From the NCBI GenBank assembly GCA_023411405.1, contig JAEYOU010000328.1, positions 1 through 8,676 on the forward strand: a stretch of DNA of 8,676 bases, written 5' to 3'. A program made the position numbers and the translations under genes. The stretch comes from Pseudomonadota bacterium (GTDB taxonomy: Bacteria > Myxococcota > Myxococcia > Myxococcales > Anaeromyxobacteraceae). The number at the start of each line of letters is the position of its first letter. The first letter of the stretch is position 1. The notes beneath the pieces were generated by a model that ran no database searches, was not told the DNA's origin, and saw nothing but the letters and a program-made list of their open reading frames with translations. Shown here in pieces: positions 1 to 6,208 of this stretch.

Positions 1-828
1 GACGGGGGCCCGCATCGGCGTCGCGCGGGCCAGGGCGTCGAGGCCGGCGCGGGCCTCCCCATCCCACTCCCGGTGCGGGGTGAGCATGATCCCCCAGGCG
101 TCCCAGGGCAGGAGCTCGCGGCCGGCGAGGGCGTTCACGTCCTTCACGAGGTTCGAGCAGACGAACTCCCAGCCCCAGTACTCGAGGATCCCGTACCGCT
201 GCGGATCGTCGCCGGCGCGGCACGCCAGCCACGCCTCGCCGCCCGAGACGAACGCGCCGTCCGGGAGGTCCATCGGGTCGAAGTCGAACCGGAGCGCGTC
301 CTTCATCCGCGCGTCGAGCTGCGGATCGCCGATGACCCAGCGGCGCCCGTCCCAGCGCTCGACGACCCAGTGGTCGATCCACCTGCCCTGCTCGAAGTAC
401 CCGGCGAACCCGCAGCGCACGCGCGCGGGGATGCCGGCCTGCCGGAGCAGGGCCGCGTAGAGCACCGAGTGGTCGCGGCAGTTGGAGATCAGCTTCTGCG
501 GGAAGGGCAGCGGGGCGGCGTCGTCGGGGCTCCGGCCGAGCGAGGCCTCGAGCTCCCCGATGCGGCGGAGCTTGGCGCGGAGATCGCGGAGGTTCGTCTC
601 GGAGGACGCGCGGGCGGCGTCGTCCGCGAGCCCGTACGCGCCGCGCCAGTGGACGTGGACCATCACCGAGCGCACCGCCTCGGCGAGCGCCCGCGGGTCC
701 CGGCCGGCGCGGGCGGCGAGGCGGGCGAGGCGCGGGGCCTCGTCCTTCGGGTCGGTGAAGGGGCCGCTCGAGAGCCAGGCCTCCGGGCCGGCGGGCAGCG
801 TGGGAACGGTCGCGGCTGCGTGCGTCAT
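1..828 (-). CDS. Transglutaminase-like domain protein (3' end outside window)
   Basis: The reading frame starts at the ATG at 828 (complement) and stays open for 276 codons to the window edge, so only the C-terminus is missing. The transglutaminase-like core is clear. The catalytic Cys is C117 in SNCRDHSVLYAALLRQAGIPAR, His is H153 in WIDHWVVERW, and Asp is D168 in WVIGDPQLD, the order and spacing expected of the papain-like transglutaminase/protease fold. The alpha-helical stretch before C117 and the aromatic-rich region after it (YWGWEFVCSNL, residues 217-227) look like a full-length globular protein. There is no signal peptide or membrane segment, so it is probably cytoplasmic. An AGGAG ribosome site (837-841) lies 8 bases before the ATG and supports this start. 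The family includes cross-linking enzymes, amidases and peptidases; the substrate here cannot be read. It is transcribed divergently from the large lipoprotein gene, with which it may share control sites. Family assignment is firm, function is not. Confidence 0.88.
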   Translation of the reverse strand, partial: MTHAAATVPTLPAGPEAWLSSGPFTDPKDEAPRLARLAARAGRDPRALAEAVRSVMVHVHWRGAYGLADDAARASSETNLRDLRAKLRRIGELEASLGRSPDDAAPLPFPQKLISNCRDHSVLYAALLRQAGIPARVRCGFAGYFEQGRWIDHWVVERWDGRRWVIGDPQLDARMKDALRFDFDPMDLPDGAFVSGGEAWLACRAGDDPQRYGILEYWGWEFVCSNLVKDVNALAGRELLPWDAWGIMLTPHREWDGEARAGLDALARATPMRAPV

Positions 829-832
829 CTCG

Positions 833-863
833 GGTTCTCCTCTCGGCTGGACGGAGGAGAACC
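833..863 (-). promoter_or_regulatory. Leader hairpin covering the ribosome binding site of the transglutaminase gene
   Basis: Bases 833-842 (GGTTCTCCTC) and 854-863 (GAGGAGAACC) are perfect 10-base inverted copies separated by 11 bases. In the minus-strand mRNA the upstream arm contains CUCCUC and the downstream arm contains GAGGAG, the Shine-Dalgarno sequence of the transglutaminase gene; the AUG follows the stem by 4 bases. If transcription starts upstream of 863, the RNA could fold so that the ribosome site is paired, giving translational control by temperature, a ligand, a protein or a competing RNA. The pairing is seen directly; the regulatory role is inferred. Confidence 0.5.
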
Positions 864-906
864 TACGGCGGCGCGCAGGCCGCGTTTTGATTGGGCGTGC
901 GGTGAT

Positions 907-970
907 CGCCGCCCGGGAAGGGCCGGCCGGCGTCCCCGGGCGGCGTGCGCCGGCGCGTACCGCCGCCCGG
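907..970. repeat. Three-copy CGCCGCCCGG element, two copies forming an 11-bp inverted repeat
   Basis: CGCCGCCCGGG at 907-917 is matched by a perfect inverted copy CCCGGGCGGCG at 935-945, with a 17-base spacer that itself contains the palindrome GGCCGGCC (921-928). A third copy, CGCCGCCCGG, lies at 961-970 in the same orientation as the first, starting 54 bases downstream of it. There is no T-run on either side, so it does not look like an intrinsic terminator. It may be a multi-site operator for the divergent genes or simply GC-rich structure; the repeat pattern is certain, the role is not. Confidence 0.5.
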
Positions 971-1009
971 TATGAACCGTTTCAGACTTGCCTTCCTGGC
1001 TCGTTCTCC

Positions 1010-1036
1010 TTGACGAACGCGGCGAGAACGTGTCAA
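1010..1036. promoter_or_regulatory. TTGAC...GTCAA inverted repeat, possible operator or overlapping -35 elements
   Basis: TTGACG at 1010-1015 on the plus strand faces TTGACA on the minus strand (1036-1031). Either could be a -35 hexamer (5/6 and 6/6 matches to TTGACA), but at 17-base spacing the -10 positions are poor (TCAACG on plus, TCAAGG on minus). The symmetric arms could instead be a binding site for a dimeric regulator. The site lies 107-133 bases before the lipoprotein start. Confidence 0.3.
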
Positions 1037-1133
1037 CGGATGTTCTGCTCACGGTGTAGTTCGACCGACGGATGTGGCCCCGCGACCGGTTCCGCCGGCA
1101 GCGTCTGCCGTGCTCCTGCCCCAATCGCGCGAC

Positions 1134-1138
1134 GAGGG
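1134..1138 (+). promoter_or_regulatory. Ribosome binding site of the multidomain lipoprotein gene
   Basis: GAGGG ends 4 bases before the ATG at 1143. It supports this start over the in-frame GTG at 1074, which would add 23 residues in front of a good lipoprotein signal peptide and destroy its normal N-terminal layout. Confidence 0.6.
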
Positions 1139-1142
1139 AACG

Positions 1143-4100
1143 ATGCGCTCCAGGCACCTTGCGAAACTCATGGCCCTGCTGGTCGGGGCGGCGCTGGCCG
1201 GCTGCGGGAGCAACCCGGGGTCCGCGACCGCGCGCGACGCCGTCGCCGCCCTCGTGACCAACGGCGTGAACGCGACGCTGACGGTGCAGTCCACGTCGAG
1301 CACGAGCGTCTGCTGGAACGTGACGCTCGCCAACACGAGCACGGCGCAGGTCTCGAGCTGGACGGTCGGGGTCACGCTCACCAGCGCGACGTTCACGCAG
1401 GTGCGGAACGCCACCGCGTCGGTCAGCGGCAGCCTGGTCACGGTCCGACCGTCGTGGTGGGGCGGCCGCATCGCCCCCGGCGCGTCGGTCTCCTTCAGCC
1501 TGTGCGCGAGGCCGGCGGGCGCGAACCCGGGGGCGACGCTGACCTCGCTCCAGGTCACGGGCGGCGCGACCGGCCCGACGAGCTACACGCTCACCGTCGG
1601 CACGAGCACCGGCGGCACCACCAGCCCCGCGGCCGGGACCTACAGCCACGCGGCCGGCACGGTGGTCCAGGTCGCCGCCACGCCGGCGAGCGGGTACGGC
1701 TTCGCCGGCTGGAGCGGCGCCGCCACCGGCACCGCCAACCCCGTCTCCGTCACGATGGACGGGAACAAGACCCTGACCCCGTCGTTCAGCCCGACGAGCA
1801 CGAGCTCCGCCCTCTCCGTCAACGCCGGCGGGTCGGCCTCCGAGAGCTTCGTCGCCGACGCGTACTACTCCGGCGGGAGCACGTACTCGACCACCAGCAC
1901 GATCGACACCTCGCTCCTCACCGGCGAGATCCCGCCGCAGGCGGTCTTCCGCACCGAGCGGTACGGCGAGTTCACGTACACGATCCCCAACCTCACGCCG
2001 GGCAGCGCGCGGACGGTGACGCTCTACTTCCAGGAGAGCTACTGGACCGCCGCCGGCCAGCGGACGTTCGACGTGGCCGTGAACGGCGCGCCGGTGCTCA
2101 CCGCCTTCGACATCTTCGCGGCGGCGGGGGGCCGCTCCAGGGCCATCGCCCGGACCTTCGAGACGGCCGCGGACGCGAGCGGCCAGGTCGTGATCCGGTT
2201 CACGAAGGGCGGCGGACCGGACAACCCGAAGGTCTGCGGCGTCACGGTGGCCGGCGCCGGCACCACCCCGAACACGTTCGCGCTCACGGTGACGAAGGCG
2301 GGCACCGGCAGCGGCACGGTCAGCGGCGCCGGGATCGCGTGCGGCAGCACTTGCAGCGCCGCGTACGCGAGCGGGACGAGCGTGACGCTGACCGCGTCCG
2401 CCGCGGCCGGCTCGACCTTCGCCGGGTGGAGCGGCGCCTGCTCCGGCACGGCGACCTGCACGGTGAGCATGACCGCGGCCCGGACCGTGACCGCCACGTT
2501 CACGGGGTCGAGCCCGGGCAACTACGTCGTGGCCATGGTGCAGTCCACCAGGGCCCAGGCCTCCGAGCTCACCACGGCCGACGTCGCGTCGCTGGTCTCG
2601 AGCGCCGTCGCGCAGGCCGGGGGGCTCGACTTCATCCGCGATGGCCAGACCGTGGTCCTCAAGCCGAACCTCGTGACCGCGTACACCGACGGCGGGAAGA
2701 CGAGGCCGGCGGACCCGCTCGTCAACGGCATCTCGACCGACTGGCGCGTGGTCAAGGCGGTCGCCGATCTGGTCCGGGCCCGGAACCCCAGCGGCAGGAT
2801 CCTGGTGATGGAGGGGTCGGTGAACTCGACCGCCCGGGCCTACTCGATGCTCGGGTACACCGCCTCGAACTTCGGCTCGTCGGTGGACGAGTTCATCGCG
2901 CTCGAGGGCAGCTCGTGCGCCGATCGCTCGACCGGCGCGCTCGAGCAGCGCACGGCGGCGAGCGGGAAGCGGTACTGGATCAACAGCCGCTACGTGAACG
3001 CCGACGTGGTGATCAGCCTCCCCACGATGAAGACCCACGTCTCGGCCGGCATCACGGGCGCGGTCAAGAACCTGGGGATCGGCGTGACGCCGGTCGGGCA
3101 GTTCTCGGCCGGCACCAACGCCTCCGACGACTGCACCCGCGGCCAGTCCTCGACCTACATCGATCACAGCGGCCCCGAGTCGCTCGGGCAGTTCATCCGC
3201 GACTACTACAGCCTCCGGCCGGCCGACTTCGTGGTCATGGACGCGCTGCAGGGGCTCGAGCACGGACCGCTGCCGGCCTGGGACAACAGCGGCACCTACG
3301 ACTACGCCTCCTCGCGGAAGAACATGCGGCTCATCCTGGCCGGCAGGAACGCCGTCGCCGTGGACACGATCGAGTCGCTGGTCATGATGTGCGACCCGAA
3401 GAAGGTGCCGCACCTCACCAAGCTCGAGGCGGACGGCCTCGGCACCACCGACGCGGCGAACATCACCGTGGTCGGGAAGAGCGTGAACGAGGTCGCGAAG
3501 CCGTTCGCCGGGAAGCAGACGGCCATCTGCCCGGGCACGGCGCCCGCGCCGACGGGCCGCCCCGCCGGCGCGTGCCAGGCGGGCGCGTCCTACCCCGCGC
3601 CGATCCTGACCGGCACGCCGCGGCTCCTCTACCGGCCCTCGGGCACGGTCCCGAGCGGCACCTACGAGGGACCGGTCTGGCGCGCCTCGAGCTCCACGCT
3701 CCTGCTCAGCGACATCACCTTCAGCGGCGCGGTCCACCCCTCGCAGCTCCTCCGGGCGACGCCCGCCGGCGCGGTCTCGACGTGGGTGTCGGACGCCGGC
3801 ACCAACGGGATGGCCGTGGACGGGAGCGGGGCCGTGTTCGCGTGCTCGCACAAGGTCCAGGGGATCGTGCGCGTCGGCACGAACGGCGTCCTCACGACGT
3901 ACGTGGACAACGTGGGCGGGCAGAAGTTCAACTCGCCGAACGACCTCGCGCTCCGCTCGGACGGGACGATCTACTTCACCGACCCCGACTTCCAGCTCGG
4001 CAACCGGACCTCGCAGACCGGCAGGAAGGGCGTCTACCGCGTGTCCCCGAGCGGCGCCGTCTCGCTCGTCGACGGCACCTTCGTCCAGCCGAACGGCATC

Positions 4101-4445
4101 GCCCTCTCCCCGAACCAGGGCGTGCTGTACGTCGCCGACTACTCCGCGAACGTGGTCCGCGCCTTCACCGTCGCGGCCGACGGCAGCACGAGCGGGCGCC
4201 GGGACTTCGTCCGCGTGACCTCGCCCGACGGGCTGGCGATGGACTGCCTGGGCAACCTGTACGTCGCCTCCGGCGCCGGCTCGATCCAGGTCTTCTCGCC
4301 CAGCGGCAGCCAGCTCGGCAGCGTCGGCGTCGCCTCCGGCCTCAGCAACATGGCCTTCGGCGGCGCCGAAGGGCGGACGCTCTTCATCACCGCCGGGAAG
4401 GCGCTGTACGCGCTCGACATGAACCTGCCGGGCTACTTCGACTGA
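1143..4445 (+). CDS. Multidomain lipoprotein: CBM2-like, repeat, malectin-like, repeat, DUF362, SMP-30-type beta-propeller
   Basis: A 1,100-residue protein. Residues 1-20 are a lipoprotein signal (basic R2, R4, K8; hydrophobic core; lipobox LAGC with Cys21), so it should be exported and lipid-anchored. Residues about 40-141 resemble a CBM2-type beta-sandwich (W-x-V, SSWTV, IAPGASVSF). Residues 146-216 and 377-454 are two copies of the divergent InlB-type repeat (both FAGWSGA; the second has Cys400, 404, 433 and 439). Residues about 222-371 look like a malectin-type sugar-binding domain (SVNAGG, ESFVADAYYSGG, YTIPNLTPGS, FDVAVNG). Residues 461-788 are DUF362: KPNLV at 507-511, SLPTMKTH at 625-632, VKNLGIG at 641-647, MDALQGLEHGP at 699-709, NAVAVD ending at D741. 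Residues 820-1100 are an SMP-30/gluconolactonase/LRE-like propeller: YEGPVW (E842), SPND (N933), QPNG (N984), SPDG (D1029), matching metal-ligand positions known in that family. A surface carbohydrate-binding enzyme is plausible; the substrate is unknown. DUF362 has no settled activity, and the ferredoxin cysteine cluster often joined to it is absent. Confidence 0.88.
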   Translation: MRSRHLAKLMALLVGAALAGCGSNPGSATARDAVAALVTNGVNATLTVQSTSSTSVCWNVTLANTSTAQVSSWTVGVTLTSATFTQVRNATASVSGSLVTVRPSWWGGRIAPGASVSFSLCARPAGANPGATLTSLQVTGGATGPTSYTLTVGTSTGGTTSPAAGTYSHAAGTVVQVAATPASGYGFAGWSGAATGTANPVSVTMDGNKTLTPSFSPTSTSSALSVNAGGSASESFVADAYYSGGSTYSTTSTIDTSLLTGEIPPQAVFRTERYGEFTYTIPNLTPGSARTVTLYFQESYWTAAGQRTFDVAVNGAPVLTAFDIFAAAGGRSRAIARTFETAADASGQVVIRFTKGGGPDNPKVCGVTVAGAGTTPNTFALTVTKAGTGSGTVSGAGIACGSTCSAAYASGTSVTLTASAAAGSTFAGWSGACSGTATCTVSMTAARTVTATFTGSSPGNYVVAMVQSTRAQASELTTADVASLVSSAVAQAGGLDFIRDGQTVVLKPNLVTAYTDGGKTRPADPLVNGISTDWRVVKAVADLVRARNPSGRILVMEGSVNSTARAYSMLGYTASNFGSSVDEFIALEGSSCADRSTGALEQRTAASGKRYWINSRYVNADVVISLPTMKTHVSAGITGAVKNLGIGVTPVGQFSAGTNASDDCTRGQSSTYIDHSGPESLGQFIRDYYSLRPADFVVMDALQGLEHGPLPAWDNSGTYDYASSRKNMRLILAGRNAVAVDTIESLVMMCDPKKVPHLTKLEADGLGTTDAANITVVGKSVNEVAKPFAGKQTAICPGTAPAPTGRPAGACQAGASYPAPILTGTPRLLYRPSGTVPSGTYEGPVWRASSSTLLLSDITFSGAVHPSQLLRATPAGAVSTWVSDAGTNGMAVDGSGAVFACSHKVQGIVRVGTNGVLTTYVDNVGGQKFNSPNDLALRSDGTIYFTDPDFQLGNRTSQTGRKGVYRVSPSGAVSLVDGTFVQPNGIALSPNQGVLYVADYSANVVRAFTVAADGSTSGRRDFVRVTSPDGLAMDCLGNLYVASGAGSIQVFSPSGSQLGSVGVASGLSNMAFGGAEGRTLFITAGKALYALDMNLPGYFD

Positions 4446-4455
4446 CGGGCGCGCC

Positions 4456-4497
4456 CCGATCGCGCGGGGACGCGGCGACGCGTCACCGCGCGATCGG
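4456..4497. terminator. 42-nt hairpin at the convergent lipoprotein/ettA junction
   Basis: CCGATCGCGCGG (4456-4467) pairs perfectly with CCGCGCGATCGG (4486-4497). Inside, after one G/A mismatch (4468/4485), GACGCG (4469-4474) pairs with CGCGTC (4479-4484) around the loop GCGA, a GNRA tetraloop when read on the plus strand. It begins 10 bases after the lipoprotein stop and contains the last four codons and the stop codon of ettA. No U-run follows on either strand, so it is not a classic intrinsic terminator. A bidirectional stop or a 3'-end mRNA stabiliser for the two converging transcripts is the likely role. Confidence 0.6.
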
Positions 4498-6147
4498 CCT
4501 GTACCGGATCCGGCGCGGCTTCGCGCCCTCCTCGCCCAGCCGGCGCTTCTTGTCGGCCTCGTACTCCTGGTAATTGCCGGTGAAGAACGTCCAGCGCGAC
4601 TCGCCCTCGGCGGCGAGGATGTGCGTGGCGATCCGGTCCAGGAACCAGCGGTCGTGCGAGATGACGAGCACGCACCCGGCGAACTCCTGGAGCGCGTCCT
4701 CGAGCGCCCGCAGCGTCTCGACGTCGAGGTCGTTCGACGGCTCGTCGAGCAGCAGCACGTTGGCGCCGGTGCTGAGCGTCTTCGCGAGGTGGAGCCGCCC
4801 GCGCTCGCCGCCGGAGAGGGCGCCGACGAGCTTCTGCTGGTCGGCCCCCTTGAAGTTGAACCGGCTGATGTACGCGCGGCTCGGCATCTCGAACTTGCCG
4901 ACGGTGATCGTGTCGTGGCCGCCGGAGAGCTCGTCGAAGACGGTCTTCTCGCCGGAGAGGTTCTCGCGGCTCTGATCGACGAAGGCGATCTTCACCGAGG
5001 GGCCGATCTCGACCGTCCCCGCGTCGGGCTTCTCCACGCCGGTGATCATCTTGAACAGCGTCGACTTGCCGGCGCCGTTCGGGCCGATGATCCCGACGAT
5101 CGCGCCGGGCGGGACGATGAACGACAGGTCGTCCATGAGGAGCTTGTCGCCGAACCCCTTCGAGACGCCCTGGAACTCGATCACCTTCTGCCCGAGCCGC
5201 TCGGCCACGGGGATGAAGATCTCCTGCGTCTCGTTCCGCTTCTGGTACTCGAACTTCGAGAGCTCCTCGAACCGGGCGAGGCGGGCCTTGCTCTTCGCCT
5301 GGCGCGCCTTCGGGTTCTGCCGGACCCACTCGAGCTCCTGCTTCATCGCCTTGATGCGCGCGCTCTCCTGCTTCGCCTCGACCTCGAGCCGCTGCTCCTT
5401 CTGCTCGAGCCAGGAGGAGTAGTTGCCCTTCCACGGGATCCCGTGGCCGCGGTCGAGCTCGAGGATCCACTCGGCCACGTTGTCGAGGAAGTAGCGGTCG
5501 TGCGTGACCGCGACGACGGTGCCGGGGAACCGCCCCAGGAACTGCTCGAGCCACTCCACCGACTCCGCGTCGAGGTGGTTCGTCGGCTCGTCGAGGAGGA
5601 GCATGTCGGGCTTCGAGAGGAGGAGCTTGCAGAGCGCCACCCGGCGCTTCTCTCCGCCGGAGAGGTGCGCGATCTTCGCGTCCCAGGGCGGGAGCCGGAG
5701 CGCGTCGGCCGCGATCTCGAGCGCGGTGCCGGTGTCGGCGCCGGCGTTGGCGATGATCGCCTCGAGCCGCGCCTGCTCCTCGGCCAGCTTCTCCATGTCG
5801 GCGTCGGGTTCGCCGTACGCGGCGTAGACCTCCTCGAGCCGCTTCTGGGCGGCCGCCACCTCCCCCTGCGCCGACTCGACCTCCTCGCGGACGGTCTTCT
5901 CGGGATCGAGCCGGGGCTCCTGCGGCAGGTACCCCTGGCGGATCCCGGACTGCCGGGTGATCTCGCCGTCGTACTCCTCGTCCACGCCGGCCATGAGCCG
6001 GAGCACGGTGGACTTGCCGGCGCCGTTCAGGCCGAGCAGGCCGATCTTCGCGCCCGCGAAGAAGGAGAGGGAGATGTCCTTGATGATCTGCCGCTTGGGC
6101 GGGACGATCTTGCTCACGCGGAGCATCGACATCACGTACTGGGGCAT
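4483..6147 (-). CDS. ettA: Energy-dependent translational throttle protein EttA (ABC-F family)
   Basis: A 554-residue protein, near the 555 of E. coli EttA and recognisably alike from the first residue (MPQYVMSMLRVSKIVPPKR) to the last (PRRIRYRPIAR), which fixes the start. It has two ABC ATPase domains and no membrane segment. Domain 1: Walker A GLNGAGKST 39-47, signature LSGGEKRR 162-169, Walker B with catalytic E187, H-loop H216. Domain 2: Walker A GPNGAGKS 355-362, signature LSGGERGR 444-451, Walker B with E469, H-loop H498. The arm insert (about 94-135) and the linker that contacts the P-site tRNA (about 241-310, EGNYSSWLEQK-like and KARLARFEELSKFEYQKRNE-like) are present. EttA binds the ribosomal E site and lets initiation complexes enter elongation when ATP is plentiful, holding them when ADP rises. 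The second Walker B reads DEPSND rather than the usual DEPTND, a conservative change. The nearest ribosome site (AAGGA, 6151-6155) is only 3 bases from the ATG. It follows the cytochrome gene by 61 bases in the same direction and may be read through from it. Confidence 0.97.
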   Translation of the reverse strand: MPQYVMSMLRVSKIVPPKRQIIKDISLSFFAGAKIGLLGLNGAGKSTVLRLMAGVDEEYDGEITRQSGIRQGYLPQEPRLDPEKTVREEVESAQGEVAAAQKRLEEVYAAYGEPDADMEKLAEEQARLEAIIANAGADTGTALEIAADALRLPPWDAKIAHLSGGEKRRVALCKLLLSKPDMLLLDEPTNHLDAESVEWLEQFLGRFPGTVVAVTHDRYFLDNVAEWILELDRGHGIPWKGNYSSWLEQKEQRLEVEAKQESARIKAMKQELEWVRQNPKARQAKSKARLARFEELSKFEYQKRNETQEIFIPVAERLGQKVIEFQGVSKGFGDKLLMDDLSFIVPPGAIVGIIGPNGAGKSTLFKMITGVEKPDAGTVEIGPSVKIAFVDQSRENLSGEKTVFDELSGGHDTITVGKFEMPSRAYISRFNFKGADQQKLVGALSGGERGRLHLAKTLSTGANVLLLDEPSNDLDVETLRALEDALQEFAGCVLVISHDRWFLDRIATHILAAEGESRWTFFTGNYQEYEADKKRRLGEEGAKPRRIRYRPIAR

Positions 6148-6158
6148 GGATCCTTCTC

Positions 6159-6181
6159 GGGCTGGGGTGGGCGGGGGAGGG
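6159..6181 (+). other. G-quadruplex motif between the cytochrome gene and ettA
   Basis: The plus strand carries five runs of 3-5 G separated by loops of only 2, 1, 1 and 1 bases, a canonical G4 pattern with very short loops. It sits 12 bases upstream of the ettA ATG, just before its weak ribosome site. Both flanking genes are transcribed from the other direction, so the G-rich strand is the template strand and the mRNA carries the C-rich copy. The motif is seen directly; folding in the cell and any effect on transcription into ettA are inferred. Confidence 0.5.
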
Positions 6182-6208
6182 AGATAACATGAATCCTCCT
6201 GCGCCGCT

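Larger units (their letters stand above)
829..1142. other. Divergent intergenic region (314 bases) with inverted repeats, no gene
   Basis: This stretch separates the divergent transglutaminase and lipoprotein genes. Short open frames in it lack good ribosome sites and protein-like composition. It holds the leader hairpin at 833-863, a three-copy CGCCGCCCGG element between 907 and 970, a TTGAC/GTCAA inverted repeat at 1010-1036 and an AGAAC/GTTCT inverted repeat at 1025-1046. The stretch from about 971 to 1070 is less GC-rich than the surrounding genes, as expected for promoter DNA. I see no convincing paired -35/-10 sigma-70 promoter on either strand. Confidence 0.6.

Noticed and set aside
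997..1014. TGGCTCG followed by TTG as a sigma-54 promoter for the lipoprotein gene
   Set aside because: The -24-like half is good, but the -12 half is displaced by two bases, and sigma-54 promoters do not tolerate changed spacing.
1074..1142. Upstream GTG start for the lipoprotein (23 extra residues)
   Set aside because: It would bury the lipoprotein signal peptide; the ATG at 1143 has its own ribosome site and a clean lipobox.
1072..1257. 61-codon open frame overlapping the lipoprotein start
   Set aside because: No ribosome site, out of frame with the signal peptide, composition of a shadow frame.
825..3851. 1,008-codon open frame on the minus strand
   Set aside because: Antisense to the well-supported lipoprotein gene, Arg/Ala/Gly-rich, no motif.
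482..4573. 1,363-codon open frame on the plus strand
   Set aside because: Arg/Gly/His-rich, low-complexity protein without recognisable motifs; it crosses the transglutaminase gene, the intergenic region and the lipoprotein gene, and is a product of GC-rich codon bias.
4433..6190. 585-codon open frame overlapping ettA on the same strand
   Set aside because: Runs out of phase through a clear EttA and has no family-like sequence. Only its start region, with a strong ribosome site, was kept as a finding.
6148..6208. Intrinsic terminator after the cytochrome gene
   Set aside because: No stem followed by a U-run was found in the 61-base gap, so read-through into ettA remains possible.
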